64,000 nt of DNA from Stieleria neptunia (GTDB lineage: Bacteria; Planctomycetota; Planctomycetia; Pirellulales; Pirellulaceae), in contig NZ_CP037423.1 of the NCBI RefSeq assembly GCF_007754155.1, positions 2,728,001-2,792,000 on the forward strand, read 5' to 3'. How positions within the stretch are numbered: the first letter of the stretch is position 1; each line of letters opens with the position of its first letter. Shown in pieces: positions 26,450 through 39,100 of the stretch. Under the pieces are notes generated by a model. That model searched no databases, was not told where the DNA came from, and saw only the letters and a list, made by a program, of their open reading frames with translations. The translations under genes and the position numbers were made by a program.

Positions 26450-27529
26450 GTGCGACGACAGCATCTGGAAACCTTTCAACCGGTCTGCCCGGTTTGTCGC
26501 GCCGCGACCGGCCAGATTCATTTTCTCGAATTGGCGACGGTCATCAAAGAAGTCGACGATCACATCGTCGAAGGCTTGCTGCATTGCAGCAACATCCAGT
26601 GCCAACGCGAATACCCCATCATCGATGGCGTGCCGTTGATCATCCGAGACATCCGCAGTTATCTCTCGGAGAATGTGTTCCAGGTCTGCCAACGAACCGA
26701 TCTGAGCGAAACCATCGAAAGCGTGTTGGGCGATTGCTGCGGGCACGGGTCAACGCTGGACGCGATCCGACAGCACATCAGCTGCTACGGCTGGGACCAT
26801 TACGGTGATCTCGATCCGGAGGAGTCGCCGGTCGATCCGAAACCGGGTTCGATGCTCCGTGTCCTACAGCACGGCTTGGAATTGTCCGAGTTGAAATCGG
26901 CGGATCTGCAAACCGTCTTAGACGTCGGATGTTCCGTCGGCAGAGGCACGTTCGCGTTGGCCGAAGAACTGGATCGCCCGATCCTCGGTGTCGATTTGAA
27001 TTTTCCGATGTTGCGCATCGCCGCGGGGGCGTTGCGTGATGGCGTGGTCCGCTACCCCAGACGCCGCGTCGGCGTCGTTTATGATCGCCGTGAATTTCCG
27101 GTGACATTTCCCAGCGCTCATCTGGTCGACTTCTGGGCCTGCGACGCGACCGCGTTGCCGTTTGTCGAACAATCGGTCGACGCAGCCTTCAGCATGAACC
27201 TGCTCGATTGTGTCCACTCGCCGATGGAGTTTCTTGCGGCGCTCGGATCGGTGTTGAAACCCGGCGGCTCGGCGGTCCTGGCCTGTCCTTACGATTGGTC
27301 GTCCTCGGCCACGTCGATGGAAGGCTGGTTGGGCGGGCATTCCCAACGCGGCCCGGGCGCGGGCGCCAGCGAACCCGTCTTGCGACAGTTGCTCAGCCCC
27401 GATCACCCGCAATCGTTGACGACGTTGCGTCTGGTGGTGGAAGACAATGGCCCCTGGCACGTCCGCATGCACGACCGCAATGTCGTGTCCTACGACAGCC
27501 ATCTGGTCGTTGCCCAAAAGTGCAGCTAA
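26450..27529 (+). CDS. Methyltransferase with N-terminal zinc ribbon
   Basis: 359 residues from a GTG 6 bases after the PAAR stop. An N-terminal CPVC pair (C13, C16) with C46 and C51 makes a Trm112-like zinc ribbon, ending in PIIDGVPLII. A class I methyltransferase domain follows, with LDVGCSVGRGTF (about 155-166), GVDLNFPML, a CDATALPFVEQSVDAAFSM motif and VLKPGGSAVL. Tight coupling to PAAR suggests it may modify the tip or a partner, but the substrate is unknown. Confidence 0.85.
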   Translation: MRRQHLETFQPVCPVCRAATGQIHFLELATVIKEVDDHIVEGLLHCSNIQCQREYPIIDGVPLIIRDIRSYLSENVFQVCQRTDLSETIESVLGDCCGHGSTLDAIRQHISCYGWDHYGDLDPEESPVDPKPGSMLRVLQHGLELSELKSADLQTVLDVGCSVGRGTFALAEELDRPILGVDLNFPMLRIAAGALRDGVVRYPRRRVGVVYDRREFPVTFPSAHLVDFWACDATALPFVEQSVDAAFSMNLLDCVHSPMEFLAALGSVLKPGGSAVLACPYDWSSSATSMEGWLGGHSQRGPGAGASEPVLRQLLSPDHPQSLTTLRLVVEDNGPWHVRMHDRNVVSYDSHLVVAQKCS

Positions 27530-29005
<1,476 letters not shown>

Positions 29006-29018
<13 letters not shown>

Positions 29019-29440
29019 ATACGTGCTCGATGCGTCATTGACACACCGGCGACTGAGTTATCCCTGGCACGGTTGCATCTCTGCAGAGCCCTGTTGCGTT
29101 TCACCCAGCGGCTCAAGTTTACTGCTGCGCAACAATCGCGTCACCCAAATTTCCAAAAATCATTGAACACCGGCGCAATGCCTAAGAAAATCTCGGGGGT
29201 TCGGGGGCTGGCCCCTGACCACACTGGATCTCGGAATCGAAAAATCCAAGATTTTCGATCTGACCTCTTGCCACAATTTAAGACCGTCGCTCATCCCCAG
29301 CCCTTCTCCCCCACAAATCGACAATCAAGCTTGATACGATTTGTGGGGGAGAAGGGAGCAATGAATCTTGTAGTAATAAAATCGACGTCCCCAGAAGGCA
29401 AGCAAGAGGCTTACCCCACGATTGAATCATTGACCATGCA
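29006..29440. other. Intergenic region after IS110, with dispersed repeats
   Basis: Contains a sequence near 29178-29222 (GGGGGTTCGGGGGCTGGCCC) that recurs in inverted sense at about 44648-44692 in the IS3-family 3' end, and the palindrome at 29301-29356. No gene is supported. Confidence 0.55.
29301..29356. repeat. Palindromic repeat with CCCTTCTCCCCC arms, copy 1
   Basis: Perfect 20-bp arms (29301-29320 and 29337-29356) around a 16-base loop. Outer CATCCCCAG and the CCCTTCTCCCCC core are shared with the palindromes at 46830-46888 and 47328-47384, whereas the inner stem sequence is unique to each. Confidence 0.8.
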
Positions 29441-32400
29441 CTACCGCCCCACCGGCAACAAGCCGCCCGAGTCCGGAATCGCGACCTCGATCCCGTCACG
29501 ATCCAGTTGCCACGCACCGTCGATTTCTTGATCGCGGTTGGTCACACGGATCTGGCCGATCGGCTCGTTGCGTCTGGATCGATAATAAAAGGTGTGCACC
29601 GACACGCGGCGTTCGAAATCGAACTGACGGACAATCCGAATCGGTTTTTCATCGATCGACTCGGTCGGATCGATTTTGATGCTCGTCACCGGCACGTCCG
29701 GATCGGCAAATTCCACGACGTACCTGCGACGTGCGACACCGTCGACAAACTGGGTTCCCAGCGGATCGATTCGCACCTGGATTCCGGGGGCGGCTTCGAC
29801 CGGTTCGGCGGACGTTTCATCGACGGCGATCGTCGTGTTCAAACGGCTGGACCGCTGTCTCGGATCGTCCAAGCTGCCGCCGATCGCAACCGCAGGCGGT
29901 AGCAGTTCGATCGCGGTTGCTTCCTCGGCCGGCCGCGACCAGATTCGCAGTCGCGCCCGGACGGCGGTCGCGGGCCAATCGTTTGCCACAAGATTCATCA
30001 CCGGGACCGGTTCCCCGGGCTGGAACGTTGCGTCAAAGAACGCGTATGCTTGGCCGATCTCGCGGCCATCGACCGCCACGGGGTGAACTTGAATCCAAAC
30101 ATCCGATGGGCGTCGTGTCGCGCGCCACAGCGGATGATCCGTCGTGCCGGCTGAATCTCTCCGTTGCCACGACACGGGAAAGACGACTTGACCCGGCGCG
30201 CGACGATTTGGACGATGCACACGCACCACTTGCTCGGTCGCAATCCCTTCGCCGGTGACCAGATCCGCCATCGCTTCGACGTTGTCGTCGTACGCATAGT
30301 CGTAGATTTCCGTGCCCGCTTCATTGACGTACAACTGGTACGCTTCGCCGCCTTCCAAGACCACCGGCTCGACCGCCAATGGTGACTGATCCGCCTCGGC
30401 CGCGTCGGGATCAACCCACAGTCGGCCTTCGTAATGCAATGCGAACAACTCGGGGGTCGCCGGGACGGGGATCACTTGCGTCGGTGTGGCCAGCGTCGTC
30501 GGCATCTCCGGGCGTTCGGCGTTTTGATACGATCGCAGCCGATACATGCCGGGGGCCAGCAGATTGCGGAGGGCTTGTTTCAAATCCGTGGAACTGCCCA
30601 GTGCCTGGAAACGCCCACCGGTATCGCGGCTCAGACTTTCGAACGCCTGCACGGCGTCACGTTGCTGCGTCCGATCCATCCCCAAGCCGAGGATGTGCAC
30701 GGGGACTTGGCTGTGCGTCCACGCCTGTCGAACGTCGTCGTCGCTGGTCGCCGAAACGTTGGTCACCGAAGACGGAATGTATTGATAATTGGCCCCGTCG
30801 GTGATCGCAATCACGTGACGATCGGCCTTCGCATCCGCGGCGGAAAATTCTTGAATCGACCGCAGCACCGACAGGTACAGTGGAGATTGCCCCCACGGTT
30901 TCAAATCGCTGATCTCCGGGACCAGTGACTGCGCCGTCGCCAGATCAAAGTCGCTGAGCGTCAACATGGATTCGACATCTTGTCCGGGCGTCAACGTCGG
31001 GTCGATCAGACCGGTGAAATCGGGCCGGGTCAACAGCTTGATCGGCTCGTCGACGCTCCATCCCAATCGATGTCCGAACGCCTGCACGCCGACGCGAACA
31101 TTGCGACGCAGCCCCAGGTCGAACAGCATTTCTTGCAACGCCGCCTTGGCGATTTCGATCCGCGATGTATCGCCCTCGGCTTCCCCGCCGAGCGGCTCGC
31201 TCATGCTGGCCGAACAATCCAGCACGAACACGACGGACAGTTCGTCCCAGGGACCGTTCAACGTCACTTCGCTTTTCCGATAGTGATACGGTTGAAGATC
31301 AACCCTTATCCCGCCGAGTTGGTCGACGTCCAGTGGGCCGCCGTACTCGTGGCCGCGAAAGACCGTTTGTGCTTTCAACGCCAAATCCGACTCTGCCACT
31401 TCGGCCGGCATGACGACCTCATAGCTGGTGTTGCCCGAGGGCAGGGCGAACGCGTCGGACGGCTCGATCGTTTGAAAATCAATCCGACGCGTTTCACTCC
31501 GCACCGCAACGGCGGCCGTTCCCGATGGCGGCGTGAACCCATCGGCTGCCGCATTGCCCGGCTCCGTACTGACGACAAACGATGAACGGACGGCATCAAC
31601 GGGATCCAGTTGAATTGTTCGCGGCGCGGATGTCGTCAACCAGTTCGGCAGGAATGAACGGCTCGCGTCGAGGCGTGATTTCGCGCCCTGAATCTCAACC
31701 CGTTGATCACCACCGTCGGCAGAATCCTTTCCCCGGCGATCCAATTCGGCGACCGATTCCAAGTAGTCGCCCGCGGCAAGGTCATAGAACGACCGTTCGC
31801 CTCCAGCCGGTCCCCAAAAATCGACGATGGCTCGATCGACATGCCACATCAACAGCGACTTGATGCCGACGGTGCGCAGCTTGGCGATCGGGTTGGATTC
31901 GGGGCGGGGAAACCAGATCGCCGCGGCCGCACGCATCCGACGCGCTTCGTTGCTGCAGATTTGAAACTCTCCCGCCAGAGTCGTCTCGGCGTCAAAACGC
32001 TCCATCTCTCGATCGATCAATTCCACAAAGTTTGCGATCCGATGGTTGGCGGTACCATCCGAGCCGGCCGTTTCCTCTCCGAGCAATAATTCAAGCGGAT
32101 GCTGTTTCCAACTGGCGATGCGGTCGGAATAGGTCTGCGCCGGTGCAGCGGGCGATTCCGCGTCTTCAACACTCGACGGGTCCAGATTTTGGTGGACGCG
32201 AGCGATCATTTCGTTCAGTGCCGTTCGCAGTCGACGTCTGGATTCCCAATCAATCAACGGCACCGACAGGACGGCTTGGATTTCACCGATCGTCGTCAAC
32301 TCATTCGTCAGACTTTGGCGGACCAGTTGCCGTGTCCGCAGGGTCAGCGATTCAGCAAGCGACCCCAACACCGGCTGGACCTTTTCCTCCGCAACGGCGC

Positions 32401-34420
32401 CGGCGGCATTGATGGACTCGATCACCGCCTGTTGATCCGTCGCCGCGTTTGGCACCGCGTCCAGTTGGGCTGCCAGCTGTTGGGTGTCGACGATCAACGG
32501 CAATACCAGGGTGTCGATCGCCTCTTGAGTCTTTTCGGCCGCCATCACGCGGCCGGGATGCGTCATCCACTGTGCGTAGTACGGCGCGACGGCCATCGAT
32601 TGATCGCAGATCTGCATCGTCGTCGCAGCCAAGTTCGCCGCTTCCCGTGACGCCGCGTACTTCGACTCCGTTTCTCGGACGCCGTCCTCTAGCCCATTCT
32701 GCAAACGCAGGAACACGCGGTCTTCGGCACGTCGACGTGACGCATCGATCGGGCCCAACAAGACGCGATTCCAGCGATGGACGCGAAGACCCGAGGGGAT
32801 CCCGCTGGCATCGCGGGGGACCGAAAAATCGTCGATGGACCCTTGCAACGCCAGCAGCTTGCCGAGCAAATCGGGGTGCTGCCAAAGGCGTGGCGTCTGG
32901 TAGCGATCGAGCATTCGGATGAAGTGCGCGTCGCGATAGTCCGACGTCGCCTGCGTTTCATACTCGGTACGCACGTCGACAAGCAGTTCGGCGTCGGGCT
33001 GATCGGACAATTCTTTCCAGTGATCCCGCAGCTGCGCGCTGGAGATCACATCTTGGGTGCCAAAAAACTCCGCCAGCGGCAGTGAGTGGACGGTCAGCGA
33101 ACGCGGCAGCGGCGGTGGATCACCGGACAGCAGTGAATAGGCAGCCGCGTAGGTTGGGTTCTGTGGCAGCTGCGCCATCCGTTGCTCGGTCGCGGTGATC
33201 TCGCCGACAACACGATTGAACGTTCGTTTGGCCAGCGTTTGGTACCCCTTGCCCGCGCCGGAGAGTTGTTCCAACCACAGCAGGCTGTGTTCCAAGTCTC
33301 GAAACGCGATCGGCTCGCGACGATAAAGCTGTTGCTCGCGAATCTGGTCCAGCGATCGCCACAGGGCATCCAGTTGTGGATCCGAAATCGTCGGTCCGGG
33401 GCGACGTGCGACCGGTCGACCGGTCAGTTGTTTCAGCCGTTCCGGGTTCAAGCTCCGCGCGAGTCGAAAGTCTGATTTCGAAGTGGACGTCAACAGGGTC
33501 GGTTGCTGTGATTCGCCGCGGCTTTGCCGGACCCACCATTGCACCTGGGATCGGACGTAACGATCCAGCTCGCTTAGATCCACCCAGCCGTCACCGTTGC
33601 CGCGGTTGGCAATCTGATCGGCGGCGCCGGCCAAGCCGCGTTGCACGTAGTGGCCGAACACCGATCCGGCCAGGTCGGCTGAAACATGCGACGTCTGTTC
33701 CGGCCCCGCGGACAACAAGACGGCCAGATCGACCGTCGTCTTTTTCTCGGCCACTCGGTTCTGAAAAGCGGTTTGCACCTTGTCGGCAAACTGGTTGGCC
33801 GCCAGGGCGATGTTCCAATTCACCTGCATCCGATTGCAATCGAGAATCAACAACGCCTTGCGTTTCGCGCCGAGCGGTTCAAAGCGATCCAGCAGCGCGT
33901 CCAAATCGATCCAAGTTTCGGGATCGGTCATCGCGGCCTTGGGGGGAATCAAGTGAATCGAACCACCGCTGCTCTCGGCGACACCGTGCAGACTGACCCA
34001 GACGATCAACGGAACACGGTGACTTTGCCCTTCGGCCCGTTTGATTTCGCGTTCCAGCCGCTGGTAGAAATCCGTCGCTTTAAACACGGGATCATCGCTG
34101 CCGCGCAGGGTGATCGTCTCGCCGTCGATCGCGGCCAGTTTCTCAAAATCTTCCTTGGCCCACGCGTTGGGCGGCAACGGCCAGGTGTAGGGTGCGGCCG
34201 ACAACACGACCATCGGCGTCCGTTTGGGCGACAGCAGAAACAGCCAGATCAGCCAGACGAACAACAGCAGCGCAGCGAGCAACAGCACGCCCCAGAGAAT
34301 CTGCCGCGACCGCAGCCACAGAAAACCGAACACGTCGAAGCCGCTGGATCGGTCACCCTGCCAAATTTTGCGAGTCGATTGCTTGATGTTGCCAGCGGGC
34401 TGGATCGGTGATGTCGACAT
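29441..34420 (-). CDS. Giant membrane-anchored caspase-like protein with vWA domain (1659 aa)
   Basis: One N-terminal membrane segment (about 41-64) leaves nearly the whole chain outside the cytoplasm. A caspase-like (clan CD) domain follows: WVSLHG with H145 and LLILDC with C195, then an EF-hand-like GNGDGWVDLSEL at 274-285. A long helical middle is followed by a vWA domain from about residue 1062, with the MIDAS motif FVLDCSASMS. The C-terminus is strand-rich and Ig-like. Planctomycetes often encode such proteases. It ends a minus-strand set with a lipoprotein and a 1787-residue paralogue. Substrate unknown; a role linked to the nearby T6SS is an inference from position. Confidence 0.75.
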   Translation of the reverse strand: MSTSPIQPAGNIKQSTRKIWQGDRSSGFDVFGFLWLRSRQILWGVLLLAALLLFVWLIWLFLLSPKRTPMVVLSAAPYTWPLPPNAWAKEDFEKLAAIDGETITLRGSDDPVFKATDFYQRLEREIKRAEGQSHRVPLIVWVSLHGVAESSGGSIHLIPPKAAMTDPETWIDLDALLDRFEPLGAKRKALLILDCNRMQVNWNIALAANQFADKVQTAFQNRVAEKKTTVDLAVLLSAGPEQTSHVSADLAGSVFGHYVQRGLAGAADQIANRGNGDGWVDLSELDRYVRSQVQWWVRQSRGESQQPTLLTSTSKSDFRLARSLNPERLKQLTGRPVARRPGPTISDPQLDALWRSLDQIREQQLYRREPIAFRDLEHSLLWLEQLSGAGKGYQTLAKRTFNRVVGEITATEQRMAQLPQNPTYAAAYSLLSGDPPPLPRSLTVHSLPLAEFFGTQDVISSAQLRDHWKELSDQPDAELLVDVRTEYETQATSDYRDAHFIRMLDRYQTPRLWQHPDLLGKLLALQGSIDDFSVPRDASGIPSGLRVHRWNRVLLGPIDASRRRAEDRVFLRLQNGLEDGVRETESKYAASREAANLAATTMQICDQSMAVAPYYAQWMTHPGRVMAAEKTQEAIDTLVLPLIVDTQQLAAQLDAVPNAATDQQAVIESINAAGAVAEEKVQPVLGSLAESLTLRTRQLVRQSLTNELTTIGEIQAVLSVPLIDWESRRRLRTALNEMIARVHQNLDPSSVEDAESPAAPAQTYSDRIASWKQHPLELLLGEETAGSDGTANHRIANFVELIDREMERFDAETTLAGEFQICSNEARRMRAAAAIWFPRPESNPIAKLRTVGIKSLLMWHVDRAIVDFWGPAGGERSFYDLAAGDYLESVAELDRRGKDSADGGDQRVEIQGAKSRLDASRSFLPNWLTTSAPRTIQLDPVDAVRSSFVVSTEPGNAAADGFTPPSGTAAVAVRSETRRIDFQTIEPSDAFALPSGNTSYEVVMPAEVAESDLALKAQTVFRGHEYGGPLDVDQLGGIRVDLQPYHYRKSEVTLNGPWDELSVVFVLDCSASMSEPLGGEAEGDTSRIEIAKAALQEMLFDLGLRRNVRVGVQAFGHRLGWSVDEPIKLLTRPDFTGLIDPTLTPGQDVESMLTLSDFDLATAQSLVPEISDLKPWGQSPLYLSVLRSIQEFSAADAKADRHVIAITDGANYQYIPSSVTNVSATSDDDVRQAWTHSQVPVHILGLGMDRTQQRDAVQAFESLSRDTGGRFQALGSSTDLKQALRNLLAPGMYRLRSYQNAERPEMPTTLATPTQVIPVPATPELFALHYEGRLWVDPDAAEADQSPLAVEPVVLEGGEAYQLYVNEAGTEIYDYAYDDNVEAMADLVTGEGIATEQVVRVHRPNRRAPGQVVFPVSWQRRDSAGTTDHPLWRATRRPSDVWIQVHPVAVDGREIGQAYAFFDATFQPGEPVPVMNLVANDWPATAVRARLRIWSRPAEEATAIELLPPAVAIGGSLDDPRQRSSRLNTTIAVDETSAEPVEAAPGIQVRIDPLGTQFVDGVARRRYVVEFADPDVPVTSIKIDPTESIDEKPIRIVRQFDFERRVSVHTFYYRSRRNEPIGQIRVTNRDQEIDGAWQLDRDGIEVAIPDSGGLLPVGR

Positions 34421-34459
34421 GGATTCGTCGTCCGTGGGGCTCGTCGTCCGAAGGGAACG

Positions 34460-35431
34460 TTACTCGCGTCGAACCGAATCGTCGTCGGATTCCAGCGTCG
34501 GGTCAAAACTTTCAGGCAACAAAAATCCGGCTGTCGTGGTCGAGGGAACCGATTCGGAATCCGACTCGGTCGTGTGGCCGACCACTGCCACGGCGTTTTC
34601 GACTGCCGTTTCGTCCGCGTCGGAATCGGCTGACGTGGTCGTCGCCGCGACCGCCGGAGTGATCTCGCCGGCCGGCGTGGGAGCGGCGCCCGGCGACGTC
34701 GGTCCTTCCATCGGCAGGCCATCATCGTCCATCGGTGGCACCCCTCCGCAATCACAGATCACCAGACGGGCGTTGCGGCGAACCCTTGCCGACGATTCCA
34801 AAAAACATCCCGAATCGTCTCGCTCATAGGCGATCTCATACAGCTTCTTCAACAATTTGGGCGAACAGCAACTGTTCTCGCGACAGCACTTGCACGCATC
34901 GCCACTGACACTACGCAGACCCCGAACCGCTGCATAACGGATGTCCTCGCTGCAGTCTTCCATCGCTGCAAGCATCGCCATTTCGGTATCCGGATAGCAT
35001 TCCCCGCATCCACGACTTGCCAGATAGTTGATCGCTTTGGCTTTCTGAGGTGCCTTGTCGTCTTCCATCTTGGCCTCCGCGGCCGCTTTTTCCGCCGGGC
35101 TCGCATCCGGTCCCAAATTGGACGGGTCCGTGATCGACTTGATCGGCGGTTTCGCCTCCAGACCGGGAAACCGGGTTCCCAATCGATTGCGAACCCGTTG
35201 CCCGACGGTGCGGATTCCCCCGAACACAACATCCAACCCCAAGAACTGCGGCAGCGTCATGCCCGGCGCCGCGGCCGGCGGGGCAACCGCGACGATCGTC
35301 GTCGCCCCGGCTTGAGCCGATGTCGGGGGGGCAGGGGCGGGGGCCGCCGACGGAACCGTCGCACAACCCGCGCATGAAACCATTGCGATAAAGCAGATCC
35401 CTATCGAAAAGTGGTTGCGACTGTAGGTCAT
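34460..35431 (-). CDS. Cys-rich lipoprotein with HEAT-like segment
   Basis: Unknown lipoprotein, 323 residues from the ATG at 35431 (a TTG at 35443 is also in frame). The signal peptide ends in a Cys-rich box (SCAGC), so the mature protein should be lipid-anchored. An Ala/Pro-rich spacer (about 25-60) precedes a helical region with AAMEDCSEDIRYAAVRGLRS, a HEAT-repeat-like unit, and a Cys cluster (CKCCRENSCC). The tail is Pro/Thr-rich. It starts 39 bases before the vWA/caspase gene on the same strand and is probably cotranscribed with it. TssJ-like function was considered but there is no sequence support. Confidence 0.7.
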   Translation of the reverse strand: MTYSRNHFSIGICFIAMVSCAGCATVPSAAPAPAPPTSAQAGATTIVAVAPPAAAPGMTLPQFLGLDVVFGGIRTVGQRVRNRLGTRFPGLEAKPPIKSITDPSNLGPDASPAEKAAAEAKMEDDKAPQKAKAINYLASRGCGECYPDTEMAMLAAMEDCSEDIRYAAVRGLRSVSGDACKCCRENSCCSPKLLKKLYEIAYERDDSGCFLESSARVRRNARLVICDCGGVPPMDDDGLPMEGPTSPGAAPTPAGEITPAVAATTTSADSDADETAVENAVAVVGHTTESDSESVPSTTTAGFLLPESFDPTLESDDDSVRRE

Positions 35432-35663
35432 TTGTCTCTTCAACGGAAAACGAATCGCGCCTTGATAACACGCTTGTCGGTATGGGCCTCAACGTTCAAC
35501 GAGTCCCTGTCGGGCTCCGCGCTGCGTCGGTCGTACTCGCGCCTCCGGCGATCGCCGGGCGCATCGACAGCCACGCACACCCCTCTGTATCGGTCATTCC
35601 GGTGATGACGTTTAAGCGAACCACAGAAAGTTTGCCGGCAGGCGTCGCCACCCCGCTGGTCTA

Positions 35664-35913
35664 CGCTGTGAAGCATTTTTTAGCGGTAGGGCGCGAGCGG
35701 GCTGTCGATTTAGTCGGGATCTGCTGTGTTAATGGTGAGCCGCTGTCCGTAAGGCCCTCGGGCAACGTCGCAGTGCCCGGCCGCTTACGCGTCGCGGCTC
35801 ACAAAACCGACAGCCCGCGAACCTTCCGGTGTTTTGGCAACGGTGAAGAACCGGAGGGCTCGCGCCCTGCCGCTAAAACTTAAAGAAACACATCGAAAAA
35901 ATGCTTCACAGCG
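35664..35913. repeat. ~250-base nested palindrome (MITE-like)
   Basis: Outer arms CGCTGTGAAGCATTTTTT (35664-35681) and its exact complement (35896-35913), inner arms AGCGGTAGGGCGCGAGC (35682-35698) and a one-mismatch complement (35858-35874), and a third pair CGGGCTGTCG / CGACAGCCCG further in. It carries no gene. It lies in the 700-base gap (35432-36132) upstream of the lipoprotein gene, which otherwise holds only the next repeat and nothing else recognisable. Confidence 0.8.
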
Positions 35914-35933
35914 TTACCCGCTCGATGGAGAGG

Positions 35934-36047
35934 TGTGGTCAGCAGATCTTGGTACGACGCCCTTTCTAGGTCGTCGAGGAGAGTCCTCCGGACGACGGCC
36001 CGGAAGGGCCGTCGTACGTGCGAAAAGCGGTCGCCTTGAGTTGGACG
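35934..36047. repeat. Dispersed ~108-base intergenic repeat, copy B
   Basis: Second copy of the repeat at 23993-24100, starting TGTGGTCAGC. Here the inner stem GTACGACG...CGTCGTAC with GGCCC-GGAA-GGGCC is complete. Confidence 0.8.
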
Positions 36048-36132
36048 GCCCCGTCCAGCTTAGGACAATCAACCACGAAGGTCACGCAGAGCCCGCCGCA
36101 ATTGGCGGCGATGCGGGAGAGTCGGGATCGCG

Positions 36133-39100
36133 CTACGGCAGCGTCACATCCACCCGCATCGTCCGCTCCGGGCCGACCGTGACTTCGACGTCTTGCTCAA
36201 TACGATGGACGCGATTGCGGATCACCGCGCGTGCGGCCAACCGATAACTGCCCGGCGAAACCCCGGCAATCACGTACGCACCACTCTCGGTCGATCGGAC
36301 CGAGACCCCCGACGGCGACGCCGGGGCGGCATCCGGGGCCACTGCATCCGGGGCCACTGCAGGGTCTTCCGGAACGGCTGTCAAAACCACTTCCGCGTCC
36401 GCCACGTTGTTCTCTCGGAACTGAACCGTCCCCAACAGAGTCACCGTTTGCTGTTTGACCCGTTTGCTGCTCTCGGTCGGCGAAACGACCTCCATTTCGA
36501 CCGTCACCGGATCACTTTCGTTCCCGACACGATCCACGCCCCGCACCAGCAACGATTGCTTGCCGGCGTCGGCTCCCGCGTCGACGGTCAAAATCCACTG
36601 ACGATCGGAGGTCCGTGAAGCGGTAAAGATGTTTCCCGCGGCGGGAAACTCGCCGCTTCCATCGACGTCAAACGCTGCCTGCACCTTCGTCACGTCCGAC
36701 CCCTCGTCCCAAGCCCAAACCTCCAGGTCGACTTGGCTATTGACCGCCGCAAAACTCAAACCGTCGGTTCGCGTGACCGGACCGACCACCGGCGGAGCGG
36801 TGTCGATCAGCAACTCAATCTTGCGGAACGATTGGAGGTTGTCATTGATGGTCAAACTGGCCGCGACATCGATCAGCAGGTTCTCCAGTCGCTCCGACGG
36901 CAGATCGATCAAGTGGTCCGACACAACATTGGTCAGTTCCACCGTCCCGTCGGGCGTCGATTTGACAAAACCGATCATCACGCCGCGGTCGGTCGCCAGC
37001 CGAACACTGTCCTCGGGATGGGGCACGCCCGACCCGTCCAGATCGATTCCCAAATTCAGGTGATCTTGCCCGTTTTCAAACGATCCAACGGGCGCGTCGA
37101 TTTGGACCGCGACGGGGATCGATTTCGTCGCCCCCAGAATCCCGCCTTTTGACGACGTCGTCATTCGCAGATCGACCGAATCGGTGACCTCGGGGACATT
37201 CGTCAGGTGCTTGCCACACGGGACATCAAAGATAAACGACCGCGGATAACCGTCGACGTCGATGTAGACCCGCGCGACATTCGGCGGCGGTGTCGTCGTC
37301 GCAATGAACAGATTTGTCGTCGGGCTCGCACGGCTGATCATCCCTTGCAGCTTTCCCCTCGTGCGGCCGCTGCGGTCGTCGGCCAACCGGCACTCGACGC
37401 GGACCGGAGCGCCTTCGGGCAACCGAGTCGGATCAACCGCGCTGACTTCCACCGTGATCTGCTGCTTCTTGGTGTCAAAGCCGACGCGCGGGGAGACGAA
37501 TCGACGAGGCCGCTGGATCGCAAAGCGGACGTGACGGAACGTCGATTGTCCACTGTCGCGATCACTCAGCTCGACCAGCATCCCGTGGGGCATGTCGGTC
37601 GACTCGATCGGTTTGGCTTCCTCTTCCTTGGCCGCTTCGTCCTGCTTCGGTGGGGCGTCTTTCCCATCGGCTTCTTGGTCATCGGCCGGTTCCGCTTCCC
37701 CGGGGCTGGGGAACGTCGGTCGGCCGTCGCCGGGAACGCTCACGTCAAAACTTGCCAGCGGCAACGCACCGACCAACAACTTGCTTGGGTCCGATGGCAG
37801 CGGGCCGATCAACGGTTGACCCAAGGCATAACAACGCATCGAAATCTGTTTGGTTCGCGACGCATGATTGACCACGCCGAACCGAAATTTTTCCAGCCGA
37901 TTGGGGTGCGGCAACAGTTCCACTCCCCCGACGTCGGAAACAAACGACGCCGCCCCGCGCCGGACGTAGACTTCGGCGACGGGCAACATCACGTCCAGCG
38001 TCCGCCGGGTCAGCAAGACGGGCGGCTTCGATTCCGCACGCGTCAACTGGGAAGGCTCGTACACGTCCACCACCAGCTTGGTCGTCTCCGACGCTTCGTC
38101 ACGCCGGACGATCTTCATCGGCAATGTCACCGAACCCGTTGCCGCGATGGTGATCGGCTTCGATCTCCACGTGCCGAATTGTGACGGAGTGTCAAAAAAT
38201 TCTGGCCGAATCGATTCGCCGTTCGCCGTCGAACCGTTCGATTCAGCGGAGACAACGTTGATCACGTCGACCAATTGACGTTCGTATTCCAATGAGACGG
38301 TGACCGAAACCTCACGGTCACTGGGGTTCTCAAGACCGAGGACCACCTGCTGCCAGTCGCCGTATTGCAGGTCGACCGTCGTCGGCGCGGTGATCTTGAT
38401 TCGCGTCGGATGGGTGGTCGGGGCTGAGACGCGGCAGAGCCGTTCGGATTGGGTTCGATAATGATCCGCCCAGCCGGCGAACGTTGCCGATCGGTTTCCA
38501 TCGCGGTAGGTCGACATCTGTTCCAGACGTTCGGCTTGCCACCGGATGGTCGAGCGCAGTTTTGTCGTCAAGGACAGCGAGTTCACGTCCACGTTGTCCA
38601 ACTGCCACGCGTCACGCGGATCGAGCATCCGCAACAATCGGATCGCCATGCGTGATGCCGCCGGCGACGTGGCGCAGGGTGACATGGCGCTGTCGACGTC
38701 CGCCGCCGAGCGGAAAAACGATTGCAGCGCGGCACCGAATTTTAATTGACGGTCCCAAAGTTCCGAGACGTCCGTTGCTTCGTCCACGGCCATCGCCCGG
38801 TAGACGCGTTCCAACGCTTCAAATGCCGCGTCGACTTCCCGCGCCGCCGTGATTGCGGCAAACTCGTCCGCTTTCACACCCTCGACGTGAGACAGGCCCA
38901 CGTATTGCGATTCCAATTGAGCCTGTTCGAACAGAAACCGCCAGTCTTCCGCCGAGGGCACTCGACTTGCATCGCCCAGTGGCATGGCCGACACGTCGTC
39001 CATCGTGACGTTGGCCAAGTCGTAGTTGGATGCCAATTGGCGGTCTCGCTGATCCATGGCGGCCAACAAATCATTCCGCAGCCCTGAACTCAACAGAGGC

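Noticed and set aside
34460..35431. Lipoprotein as TssJ
   Set aside because: No TssJ-like beta-sandwich pattern; HEAT-like helices and a Cys cluster instead.
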